Notes under the pieces: generated by a model
Told to the model about the DNA's origin: nothing
The model's database searches: none
What the model saw: the letters and a program-made list of their open reading frames with translations, nothing else
Source of the DNA: Phoronis ovalis
Lineage: Eukaryota; Phoronida; Phoronidae
Direction: 5' to 3'
Assembly (NCBI GenBank): GCA_028565635.1
Contig: JAOXYB010068900.1
Coordinates: 1 to 10,034 of the forward strand
DNA length: 10,034 nucleotides
Part shown: one piece after another, positions 1-7,156 of the stretch
How positions within the stretch are numbered: position 1 is the first letter of the stretch
Layout: every line of letters begins with the position of its first letter
Program-made: the position numbers and the translations under genes

Positions 1-74
1 TTAAGGTTTGCCAGCCAGCCAGACTCGTCTGGGGAACAGATATTATGGGGAACAGACTCGATGGGTGCTTCCGA
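1..74 (-). mobile_element. End of an unnamed mobile element, inverted relative to 4159-4232
   Basis: The reverse complement of this stretch matches 4159-4232 at 68 of 74 positions with no gaps (my count). Both copies stop at the same base: the match ends at TCGGAAGC at the outer edge, and the flanking sequences beyond it are unrelated. That shared sharp edge is what one expects of a transposable element terminus. The stretch holds a repeated GGGGAACAGA motif and a CCAGCCAGCCAG run. The element continues past the left edge of the window, so its length and class cannot be judged here. No coding capacity is visible. Confidence 0.75.
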
Positions 75-588
75 TATATGTCTTTAGCTACTAAATTAAC
101 ATTGTTGGCGAGTGTTATAGATTAATTAAAGTGGTATTTTTGAACGATTTTGGAAAGTGGATTAACAGTTGTTCTGAAAATTTGCCATTTTCGCAGTCAG
201 GAAAACTGTTTTTGTCCAGATCTTGACAACTGTGGCAAATTGAGAGATCGCTCTAATTCAGAAGTCCGGTTTATCTTTGACCTGGATCACTTCAAATATG
301 GCTAAGTGCTGATGGCCATGCATGTTTCTGGGGATAGCACCCTGCTTGAATTTATTGTACTTTGCAATATTATCCTCTTGTTTGCATAGCATTATTTCAT
401 CGATGCAGTTATTAATAGAAAAGAGGCAATTGCAACTTTTGTGTACTTTTATTATAGGCTATACATTATGTATCAATCTATTATCTTAATATTTCTTCTC
501 TGTATATGCCATTATAATATGATGCTGAAATACACTGCTGAATGTTTATGTAAAAATGTGTTCAAGAAAAATATATTTTATTACATAG
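75..588. other. Intron sequence (3' part), with one worn repeat fragment
   Basis: This is the 3' part of the intron before the first visible exon. At about 274-345 the sequence reads like a degenerate core of the repeat family found in quantity further right: TTTGACCTGGATCACTTC, then a worn form of the GACTGGTGGCCATG block. The rest is AT-rich and unremarkable, ending in a weak pyrimidine tract before the acceptor TTACATAG at 581-588. I see no exon in it. Confidence 0.6.
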
Positions 589-699
589 GTATAAAAGAAT
601 TGTATCTTATCGCGGTATGAATGTCCTGTCCACTCCCTATGAAGATGTTTGGGGTTCTGGACAACTTTTAACCTATGGTCATACTATTTACCAGGGAAA
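589..699 (+). CDS. CACHD1: CACHD1-like protein, internal exon A (Cache/alpha2-delta-like region)
   Basis: Internal exon of 111 bp, bounded by acceptor ACATAG (to 588) and donor AA|GTAAGT (700-705). It enters and leaves in phase 2, so it could be skipped without a frameshift. It encodes 36 full codons, starting YKRIVSYRG and passing through NVLSTPYEDVWGSG and LLTYGHTIYQG, with the split codon completed as Lys in the next exon. CACHD1 proteins have a comparable stretch: an S-x-PY-x-D-V block, a small glycine-rich turn, then an SHTI-like strand just before the VMGxDFTL block. CACHD1 is a single-pass membrane protein with extracellular VWA and Cache domains, related to calcium-channel alpha2-delta subunits; it modulates CaV3 channels and has been tied to Wnt receptor signalling in vertebrates. 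The assignment rests on recalled family resemblance and on exact phase joining to the following exons. An alpha2-delta subunit is the main alternative. Confidence 0.85.
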
Positions 700-854
700 G
701 TAAGTTAGTATAGTTATGAGATTTTGTTGCAAGCATTGTGAAAACGAGTCTTGTGAATAACATGCCTTGCTAATTTTGGTCAAAACAACTACGATTATAA
801 ATTCTACAAAAAAGTTGCCTAAAAGGCTGTATGTCAATTAAGTTAGTTCCTCCT

Positions 855-1435
855 GCTCCTTATTCAATAAAGAAAAAGGCAATATTTCCATTTTCCTTAT
901 TCAATAAGGAAAAGGGGCTATTTCCATTTTCCTTATTAAATTGAGGATTAAAAGGAGCTATTTCCCTTTTCCTTATTCAATTTTGATCTGAATAAGAAAA
1001 GAAACCATTTCCTTTTTCCTTATTCAATTTTTTTTATCAAAATAAGGAAAATGGAACCATTACTTTTTCCTTATTTGAATGTTGGTCTTGATAAGGAAAA
1101 AGTAGTTATTTCCTTTTTCCTTATGCATCTTTGGTTCTTTTCCTTGTTTGACTCAAAATCAAATAAGGAAAAAAGAAATATCTCCTTTTTCCTTTATTCC
1201 AATCCAACATTTGAATTAGGAAAAGGGAAATATTAATGGTTCCTTTTTCCATATTTTGCTCAAATTAAATTGAATCAAGAAAAAGAAAATATTCTTGTTT
1301 GCTTATTTGGATCAAAATCAAATAAGGAAAAAGGAAATATCTCAAGACTCAAATTAGAGTTCTCTTTTCTTTCTTGAAACCCTCAAGCAAATAAGGAAAA
1401 AGGAAATATTTACTTTTTCCTTATTGAATAATATA
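855..1435. repeat. Array of dyad-symmetric TTTTTCCTTAT / ATAAGGAAAAA motifs
   Basis: About eight degenerate units of 55-75 bp follow one another. Each has a pyrimidine-rich arm (TTTCCTTTTTCCTTATT), a short AT spacer often containing TTGATC or TCAAAATC, and the complementary purine-rich arm (AATAAGGAAAAAGGAAA). Each unit could fold as a hairpin and neighbouring units could pair with each other in either direction. The array starts about 155 bp downstream of exon A's donor, within the intron. Short open frames here, such as the one over 1051-1236, are only the translation of the repeat. No target-site duplication or terminus was found, so whether it is a satellite or the body of a mobile element is open. 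Confidence 0.85.
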
Positions 1436-1764
1436 TCTGTCAATAAAGAAGTGCCACTTTGTTGCCATGCATGTCATTCAGCTCGTATCAATTTTTGAAT
1501 AAATTATTTACATTCACCTGGTATAGACATCCAACTAATTAGTGTATGCAGCCAAATGTTCCCAGGAAAGTTGACTTTTTGAATGTATAATGATGCAGTT
1601 TTCTGCTTGCTTGCATGATTGTATTCACAAATAGCTTGTTGCACTGTTTGGGATAAGGATGGTAGCTAGCCCAAACAAGTACCTGCAAATAATCTATTTA
1701 TATTCAAGTATATATGTGTCATCATATGAAGCTAGTTTTTGAAAGATGTTTTGTGTTTTTTTGT
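1436..1764. other. Intron sequence without recognisable features
   Basis: AT-rich intronic sequence between the dyad array and the hairpin-headed element. I see no exon, RNA gene or repeat in it, apart from short A/T runs. Confidence 0.5.
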
Positions 1765-1801
1765 TATGCCCATCACTATGTAATAGTGAATGATGGGCAT
1801 A
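1765..1801. repeat. Hairpin heading the tandem-unit element
   Basis: TATGCCCATCA (1765-1775) is a perfect inverted match to TGATGGGCATA (1791-1801), and inside it CACTAT (1774-1779) faces ATAGTG (1783-1788). The same head, with a shorter stem, recurs at 7356-7385 in front of the second array and is again followed by TAGTCATAG and a triplet run. Recurrence in the same order marks it as a part of the element rather than a chance palindrome. Confidence 0.85.
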
Positions 1802-2170
1802 TAGTCATAGGGTATGCGGCAGTGGCGGCGGCGGCGTACGTAACCTTTTCTTTGTCTTGCTATAACAGCTTCAGCTTTTGTCAGATCATCTTCGTATTTG
1901 GTACAGGCCGGGTAAGTACAGGTCATAACACAGGTTGGATATAATTTTGACCATGATTATTTCCAACATGGCCGATTGGCAGCCATGTTTGTACCCGAGA
2001 GTGCACCTCACGTTGCGCCCATTTTGGGAAAGACAAAGCGTTGACTTGATGATTCAAGATGGATTCACGTAGGCCATGGGTTGATGGGTGCATTACTCCA
2101 GGTGACATTTCAAAATGACCTTGGGAAGTAGGTTAAATGTCAATGCGAATCTTTGACAATTTTTGTTGCG

Positions 2171-2790
2171 CAAAACACTTTCTTTGTTGCACAATAACTG
2201 CTTCAGTTTTTATCCAATCAGCTTTATATTTGGTACAGGATAAATACAGGTCCAAATGCAGATCATCTGTAATTTTGACGTGGATCACACTCAAGATGGC
2301 AGACTGGTGGCCATGTTTGTTCTCGATATGGTAGCTCGCAATAATAGCTTTTGTTTTTGTCGGATCATGTTTGCATTTGGTACAGGGTAAATACTGGTGG
2401 GCATATTAGGCCAGGCCACATTTCAAAATGACCTTGAGAAGTAGGTCAAATGCTGATGCGAATCTTTAACATTTTTTGTGCATAATACTTTCTTTGTTGT
2501 ACAATAACTGCTTCAGTTTTTATCCGATCAGCTTTATATTTGGTACAGGATAAATACATGTCAAAATGCAGATCATCTGTAATTTTGATGTGGATCACAT
2601 TCAAGATGGCAGACTGGTGGCCATGTTTGTTCTCGATATGTTAGCTCGCAATAATAGCTTTTGTTTTTGTCGGATCATCTTTGCATTTGTTACAGGGTAA
2701 ATACTGGTGGGCATATTAGGCCAGGCCACATTTCAAAATTACCTTGAGAAGTAGGTCAAATGCTGATGGGAATCTTTGACATTTTTTGTG
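2171..2790 (+). repeat. 310-bp tandem duplication, two copies
   Basis: Copy one is 2171-2480 and copy two 2481-2790. They align without any gap and differ at 14 of 310 positions by my count (about 95.5% identity), much closer than either is to the other units. Each copy holds the front half of a unit, GACTGGTGGCCATG, then a jump (TTCTCGATATG, TAGCTCGCAATAATAG) into a second front half, then the tail GGCCAGGCCACATTTC. The third unit starts in register at 2791 but departs from them after about 2935. This is the youngest duplication in the array. Confidence 0.92.
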
Positions 2791-4158
2791 CATAATACTT
2801 TCTTTGTTGCACAAGAACTGCTTCAGTTTTTATCCGATCAACTTTATGTTTGGTACAGGGTAAATACAGGTCACAATGCAAATTGTATGTAATTTCCGTG
2901 TGGATCACTTTCAAGATGGACGACTGGTGGCCATGTTTTTTCCCAATAGTGCACGTTATGTTGTGCCCATTTCGGGAAAGACAAAGTGATGACTGGACAA
3001 TTCGAAGGTGGATCACAAAGCCCATAGGTTGGTGGGGTGTATTATTAGGCCAGGTGACATTTCAACGTGACCTTGAGAAGTGAGTCAAATTCCAATACGA
3101 ATCTTCGACATTTTTCATTTGCGTAACACTTTTCTTGTGTTGCAATGACTGCTTCAGTTTTTATCATATCGGTTTTATATTTGGTACAGGCTAAATACTG
3201 GTCAAGGTGCAGATAGGCAGTAATTTTGACCTGGACACCTTCCAAGATGGCTGACTGGTGAGATGTTAGCTTGCAGTAATTAATAGCTTTTGTTCTTGCC
3301 AAATCATCTTCATATTAGGTACAAGGTAAATACTGGTCAATTGACTGGTCAATTATAAAGCACACTTCGGATATAAGTTTGACCCTGATTACTTTTAACA
3401 TGGCCGACTGGTGGCCATGTTTGTGCCTGAGAGTGCATGTTACGTTGCACCAATTTTAGGAAAGTGATGATTGGATGATTTGAAGGTGGATTCACGAAGG
3501 CCATAGGTTGGTGGGTGTGTTAGGCCAAGTTACATTTCAAATTGACCTTGGCAAGTAGGTCAAATGCCGACATGAATCTTCAACATTTTTTGTTGTTTAT
3601 AACACTTTCTTTGTCGCACAATAACTGCTTCGGTTTTTATCTGATCAGCTTTATATTTGGTACATGGTAAATACAGCTCAAAATGCAGACTTTCTATAAT
3701 ATCGACATGGATCACTTTCAAGATGGCCGACTGGTGGTCATGTTTGTTCCCGAGAGTGCATGTTACGATGCGCCCCTTCTGGGAAAGACGAAGCAATAAC
3801 TCGAGTATTCAAAGGTGGATTCATGAATGCTATAGGTTGATGGGCGTATTAGGCCAGATGACATTTCAAAGTGACCTCGAAAAGTAGGTCAAATTTTGAT
3901 ACGAATCTTCGACATCTTTCGTTGTGCATAACAGTTCTTTGTCTCACAATGACTGCTTCAGTTTTTATCATATCAGCTTTATATTTGGTGCAGGCTAAAT
4001 ACTGGTCAAAGTGCAGATCAGCTGTAAGTTTGACCTGGATAACTTCCAAGATGGCTGACTGGTGGCCATGTTTGTTCTCTAGATGCTGGCTCGCAATAAC
4101 AGCTTTGGTTTTTGTCGGATTATCTTCATATTCAGTACAGTGTAAGTACAGATCAAAG
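2791..4158 (+). repeat. Further degenerate units of the array
   Basis: Units begin near 2791, 3120, 3595 and 3925, judged by the recurring ACTTTCTTTGT and GCTTCAGTTTTTATC landmarks. The unit from 3120 is longer because it contains two front halves in a row (cores near 3244 and 3398). The last unit is cut at 4158, in the middle of the TACAGATCAAAG block, where the nested insertion starts. Open frames of up to 139 codons over this stretch lie on both strands, follow the repeat, and have no protein family resemblance that I recognise. Confidence 0.8.
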
Positions 4159-4490
4159 TCGGAAGCACCCATCAAATCTGTTCCCCATAATAACTGTTCC
4201 CCAGACAAGTCTGTCTGGCTGGCAAACTTTAAGCAGTTCATCCAACTGGTAAGAGGGAACAGATCTGATTCTCCACATCAACATCACTAAATGATTTATT
4301 TAAGTGCGAAACTCCATGAAACAACACCTTTTTGCAAATTTCAGCTGGCAGATAGAGTTCCCACATTTTTAGCTGGCTGGGAAATTTAAAAAAATTCAGC
4401 TGGCTGGCTAGTGGAGAACAGAGATGGCCTTCCAAGCTACATTACCAAATGGTTTATCTAAGCATGAAACATGTAAAAAAATATATTGAT
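4159..4490 (+). mobile_element. Element nested in the array; its end matches 1-74 inverted
   Basis: The array breaks off at 4158 and resumes near 4495 with ATTACTTCCAACATGGCC, so about 330 bp appear inserted. The first 74 bases are the inverted partner of 1-74. Inside, two diverged copies of a roughly 161-bp unit can be seen, starting at GTTCCC (4196 and 4357) and each running through AGCTGGCTGG-like blocks, a GGGAACAG or GAGAACAG box and an AAATGGTTTATCTAAG-like tail. No protein is encoded. The right-hand end is approximate and I found no convincing target-site duplication. Confidence 0.65.
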
Positions 4491-4680
4491 TTGCCCAATT
4501 ACTTCCAACATGGCCGACTAGAGGCCATGTTTGTTCCCGAGAGTGCACGTTACGTAATGCCAATTTTGGGATAGACTAAATGATGACTAGACTATTCTAA
4601 GGTGGATTTACGAATTTAAGATCATAGGTTGCTTGGTGTATTTTAGGCCAGGTGACATAGATGGCTTTACAACTAATGAA
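4491..4680 (+). repeat. Array resumes: final partial unit
   Basis: The consensus is picked up again at ATTACTTCCAACATGGCC and continues through GAGAGTGCACGTTACG, a GGTGGATTTACGAA block and GGCCAGGTGACAT near 4650. It then leaves the consensus and leads into the terminal GATGGGCAT and hairpin. This places the nested insertion inside one original unit. Confidence 0.7.
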
Positions 4681-4703
4681 ACTACATCATATGATGGGCA
4701 TCT

Positions 4704-4719
4704 GTCTGCACCCGCAGAC
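4704..4719. repeat. Short perfect hairpin, proposed 3' end of the element
   Basis: GTCTGC (4704-4709), a four-base loop ACCC, and GCAGAC (4714-4719) form a perfect six-pair stem. It directly follows TATGATGGGCATCT, which repeats the GATGGGCAT of the head hairpin. A hairpin close to the 3' end is typical of rolling-circle elements. The following bases (CTCTTG) do not give a clear canonical end, so the role is inferred. Confidence 0.5.
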
Positions 4720-4819
4720 CTCTTGTTTGATTTCAGGATTAAACTGACTTTATAATAGTTATGCTCATATTACGTTAAACAATGTTTTGTCTAATGATTA
4801 TAAATGTTTTTAACTACAG

Positions 4820-4942
4820 GGCAGATGGAAGACATTCTTCAAATGATTTGATTGCTGGAGTAATGGGAACAGATTTTACCCTGGGATCTTTTTATTTTAA
4901 AATGTTAGAAGCTAATTCTGTATGCTCTGATGAGCACTTTAG
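4820..4942 (+). CDS. CACHD1: CACHD1-like protein, internal exon B (VMGxDFTL block)
   Basis: Internal exon of 123 bp between acceptor TTTTAACTACAG (to 4819) and donor AG|GTAAGT (4943-4948). It starts and ends in phase 2. Its first base completes the Lys codon left open by exon A. It then reads ADGRHSSNDLIAG, VMGTDFTLGSFYFKMLEA and NSVCSDEHF, and the last two bases begin an Arg codon. The G-V-M-G-x-D-F-T-L block followed by an aromatic-rich helix and a Cys is the part of this family where the Cache fold leads into a conserved Cys-Phe-x-Met-Asp strand. This strand-and-helix order is shared with alpha2-delta subunits, but the DFTL wording is closer to CACHD1 as I recall it. The intron in front (700-4819, 4120 bp) is almost wholly repeats; the one after it is only 294 bp. 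Confidence 0.88.
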
Positions 4943-4951
4943 GTAAGTGTG

Positions 4952-4980
4952 TACTGTAATGTAGCGTATGCATTACAGTA
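4952..4980. repeat. 10-bp perfect inverted repeat beside the exon B donor
   Basis: TACTGTAATG (4952-4961) and CATTACAGTA (4971-4980) are perfect inverted copies with a nine-base loop. The right arm overlaps the left edge of the MITE (TA plus CAGTA). The left arm may be a remnant of another terminus, or the arm may simply have been duplicated on insertion. It begins nine bases after the donor GT, so a hairpin there could affect splice-site access; that is inference. Confidence 0.6.
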
Positions 4981-5128
4981 GTTTCCGAGTTATATATGCT
5001 CTTCCATATAATTATACAAATTATTGGTTTGTGATGCGGTAAAATGACGTCAGAAAAATCTGAGTATAACTGTCACAAACCAGTATATTTAGTACTTTAC
5101 CGGAAGAGCATAACTCGGAAACCTGCTG
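4976..5128. mobile_element. 153-bp Tc1/mariner-like MITE with TA flanks
   Basis: The ends are inverted copies: CAGTAGTTTCCGAGTTAT, ending in TGCTCTTCC by 5005, on the left, and GGAAGAGCATAACTCGG then AAACCTGCTG (5102-5128) on the right, with small indels. Both sides are flanked by TA (4974-4975 and 5129-5130), the duplicated target of Tc1/mariner elements, whose ends often start CAGT. A second inner pair, GGTTTGTGA and TCACAAACC, extends the fold. No transposase fits in the space, so it would need one supplied in trans. It takes up more than half of the 294-bp intron. Confidence 0.85.
5045..5052. promoter_or_regulatory. Perfect CRE-type octamer TGACGTCA inside the MITE
   Basis: TGACGTCA is the palindromic cAMP-response element recognised by CREB/ATF bZIP factors. 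Here it lies in the central part of a mobile element within a short intron. An eight-base match arises by chance in long sequences, so this is a motif match, not evidence of regulation. Confidence 0.25.
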
Positions 5129-5236
5129 TAACAAGTACTTGCCTTAGTCACTTTCTACATTGTTGCCAAATATAAACTGTATGTTGTTCGAGGTGTAATT
5201 TTTGACCCATTTCATAACATGTTATTTAATTTTTAG

Positions 5237-5336
5237 ATGTTTTGTGATGGACAGTAGTGGATACCTCGTAATGCATCCAGATTTTGTTGAAACTGATGAC
5301 TTGAATGAAATAGCAAATGTTCATATCATTGATAAG
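5237..5336 (+). CDS. CACHD1: CACHD1-like protein, internal exon C (CFxMDxxGYLxxHP block)
   Basis: Internal exon of 100 bp between acceptor TTTAATTTTTAG (to 5236) and donor AAG|GTGATT (5337-5342). It enters in phase 2 and leaves in phase 0. With the Arg codon completed across the junction it reads RCFVMDSSGYLVMHPDFVE, then TDDLNEIANVHIIDK. The C-F-x-M-D-x-x-G-Y-L-x-x-H-P strand-turn-strand is the clearest family signature in the window: CACHD1 has it nearly word for word, and alpha2-delta subunits have a related Cys-x-x-Ile-Asp-x-x-Gly-x-Ile version. The HIIDK end matches the HITHK-like step before the helical VAN segment in CACHD1. The region is extracellular in the family. The insertion length between HP and HI is slightly shorter than I recall for vertebrates. 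Confidence 0.92.
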
Positions 5337-6063
5337 GTGATTGTTTAGTTTCTATTTATCTCACAAATTTATTAACTTCGAAAGAACAAATGAATGCTAA
5401 TTTGGCGGTATACAGTTTAATTGATTTACATTGTAATATTTTCTAAAAAACAATATTTATCAGAGTGGCATATATTTGGGCCCCTTAACAATTTTATTGT
5501 GATTGCATATGTTGAAAGTTGATTATAACAATCATGTGAGCAAAAGAACACATGATTGTGATTTGACAGCACGAATGGGATCAAGTCATAATTTAATGCA
5601 CGAATGAAGCTCACATAACTAGTATTCATACTACCTAATAAGCACTTTAAAATAATACTACAGATCTAATATTATATTTTTCTAGATCTGTTATTTTTTT
5701 TCCTACTATATTGACTTATTTCTTATTTTTTGAAACATACATAAATTTTACCTCATGGTTATAATTTGATTGTGTTTTACACAAATGTATTATCATTGCG
5801 CCTTTCATAAATACATCTTTATAGTGAACTTGCATAAAACAACGCTTACAAAATGCATATTGAACCCTAACATTTAGCAGGAAGTTTCTATTTCCAACTC
5901 ATTTTTAGTCATTCCCCAAAAAATATATTTCAGAGAATGACCTGTAACTGCATTTACTGAATTTTTAACATATACTGGATAATTTTCTAGAGTGATTAGC
6001 CGCACAAATGTAGTAAATAAAGCATTTACACTTTCAAAGCTAAAACCTGTGCATGTTGCTATT
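5337..6063. other. Intron sequence with two small perfect hairpins
   Basis: AT-rich sequence of the 1820-bp intron between exons C and D. Two perfect inverted repeats stand out: ACAATCATGTG (5528-5538) with CACATGATTGT (5549-5559), and ACAGATCTA (5660-5668) with TAGATCTGT (5683-5691). Neither has features of a known RNA. No exon-like open frame with splice sites was seen. Confidence 0.5.
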
Positions 6064-6491
6064 CCCCAGGGGGGTACTGCCATTTAAAGTCACTATATAT
6101 ATGTGCCACTTAATAGGCCCCCTTTTTTCAGCTCCAGCATTTACCACAGGGTATATTTTTCATGCTCCTCAAAGCCTTATTCACCACAGGGTATATTTTC
6201 AAAAATAGTCATTTACCACAGGGTGCATTTCTTGAAAAACGCATTTACCACAGGCATGAAAAATTAAGGTTTGTAAATTTTTCCATATCTATTTACCACA
6301 GGGTATATAATTTTCAAGTAAATTTTACCCAGGGTATCTATTTCGGGAGTGTTATTTGTGACAGGGTATATTTTTCATGTTTTTTCACTTACGACAGGTA
6401 TATTTTTGGCGATCTTCATTTACCACAGGGTCAGTTTTTTTTACCCAGGGCTGCACACCCCTACCAACTTTTCTGTCAAGTACCCCCCGGG
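6064..6491 (+). mobile_element. Minisatellite-bearing element with GGGGGGTAC / GTACCCCCC ends
   Basis: The ends are inverted: GGGGGGTAC (6069-6077) and GTACCCCCC (6480-6488). Between them lie about ten degenerate copies of ATTTACCACAGGGTATATTTTT, spaced 22-50 bp, with cores near 6140, 6181, 6211, 6243, 6291, 6326, 6355, 6389, 6418 and 6440. The left end carries TATATATATGTGCCACTT and a GGCCCCC block; the right end carries GGGCTGCACACCCC. I have the impression that elements with a GGGGGGTACT end and GGGTAT minisatellite body are common in several marine invertebrate genomes, but I cannot verify it. The 111-codon open frame over 6162-6497 is just this repeat read through. Confidence 0.75.
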
Positions 6492-6594
6492 TGCTAAACC
6501 AATCAGATAACAGATTGTGTAAAGTTACCCTTTGACTTTTCAAAATTTCTGTGCTATGTATGTAAACTATATACATATATGCATGAAATTTGTC

Positions 6595-6672
6595 TTTTAA
6601 GTAGGCAAGTGGATTGAGAGTAATTGGCTACTGAATGGGATCAAGGTCTTGGGTTCCATTCTCACAAAAAGC
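6595..6672 (+). mobile_element. tRNA-derived SINE-like head (degenerate)
   Basis: TAGGCAAGTGG (6602-6612) matches the internal A box of tRNA-type polymerase III promoters (TRGCNNAGTGG) at most positions, and GGTTCCATTCT (6652-6662) resembles the B box (GGTTCGANTCC). Their spacing of 50 bases start to start is within the tRNA/SINE range. GGATTGAGAG after the A box is also typical of SINE heads. The rest does not fold as a complete cloverleaf that I can see, so it is a mobile-element remnant and not a working tRNA gene. The 3' body and tail could not be delimited. Confidence 0.5.
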
Positions 6673-7156
6673 TTGTAGTTTTAAAAACATTTCTGGGAAA
6701 TTTTGATTAATGCACAAAATACTTTACATTCAGTGTTAAAATTAAAGCTTATGACCATACCAGCAGTGGTACTGTCATACAAAGTAATGAAATTTGGAGT
6801 TCACTTGCTGCCTCCCATTTAATAATAATTGTGAATTGTCTACTTAAAGCATGCTTTAGGTGGTATGAATAGCCCTTCTTAAACATGCTTTAAGCCTGTT
6901 GCTATGTTTCCTTTAAAATTTACTTGACTTTTATGGGATGACTGTAACTTGACCAAATGCTTGTTACATTGGATAGAATCACTGTCCACAAGGTCACACT
7001 TTCCCAATAATTACATCATTTTCCAAAAAGTCCCAGGGCTGGTTTCTTTGGAAAACTGATAAAATATTTTAATTTTAATATTATAGTGCATAATAATAGA
7101 CTAAGTTATAGTATACACCATGAGTAACACACAGTAAATATTACTTTGCTTTTTAG
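6673..7156. other. Intron sequence with a pair of CATGC-centred palindromes
   Basis: The notable part is at 6843-6894. TAAAGCATGCTTTA (6845-6858) is a perfect 14-bp palindrome, and CTTAAA-CATGC-TTTAAG (6878-6894) is a near copy, so the two can also pair with each other. The remainder is AT-rich, ending with the acceptor TTGCTTTTTAG before exon D. No coding segment was found. Confidence 0.5.

Larger units (their letters stand above)
1765..4724 (+). mobile_element. Composite non-autonomous element: hairpin head, degenerate tandem units, terminal hairpin
   Basis: The block opens with a strong hairpin (1765-1801), then TAGTCATAG, a GGC-triplet run (about 1816-1836) and a CTTTTCTTTGTC box that begins the first repeat unit. 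Units then recur to about 4680. Landmarks in order are TTCTTTGT, ACTGCTTCAGTTTTTATC, ATATTTGGTACAGG, TTTGACCTGGATCACTTC, GACTGGTGGCCATGTTTGTT, GAGAGTGCACGTTACG, GGTGGATTCACGAAGG, GGCCAGGTGACATTTC and AAGTAGGTCAAATG. The GACTGGTGGCCATG core occurs near 1967, 2295, 2605, 2914, 3244, 3398, 3720, 4049 and 4507. The block closes with GATGGGCAT and a hairpin at 4704-4719. No transposase is encoded. Hairpins at the ends around internal tandem repeats recall non-autonomous Helitron/Helentron-like elements, but no CTRR-type terminus could be fixed, so the class is only a suggestion. The outer limits are approximate. Confidence 0.65.

Noticed and set aside
1051-1236. 61-codon open frame rich in Phe, Leu and Lys
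   Set aside because: It lies wholly in the TTTTTCCTTAT dyad array; its composition is explained by that array.
1816-1836. GGC triplet run as an independent microsatellite or CpG-island-like promoter
   Set aside because: It is short and sits at the same place in the element head as the GTT/GTC run at 7404-7426, so it belongs to the element. Nothing suggests a promoter.
3871-4290. Longest open frame in the window (139 codons, +), with a 130-codon partner on the opposite strand over 3849-4241
   Set aside because: Both translate tandem-unit sequence and then cross the junction into the nested insertion. The protein is a chain of repeat translations with no recognisable domain, and sister units carry stops and frameshifts.
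5528-5559. Perfect 11-bp hairpin as a microRNA precursor
   Set aside because: The stem is far shorter than a microRNA hairpin and there is no extended pairing on either side.
6140-6450. Regularly spaced repeats that could look like a CRISPR array
   Set aside because: Repeats are degenerate, spacing varies from 22 to 50 bases, the spacers are themselves similar, and the window is an animal gene intron.
6162-6497. 111-codon open frame with repeated tyrosine-rich segments
   Set aside because: It is the minisatellite body read through. The repeated residues follow the DNA repeat, and the frame starts and stops within the mobile element.
6595-6672. Functional tRNA gene
   Set aside because: The boxes are present but imperfect and I cannot fold acceptor, anticodon and T arms together, so a SINE remnant is the better reading.
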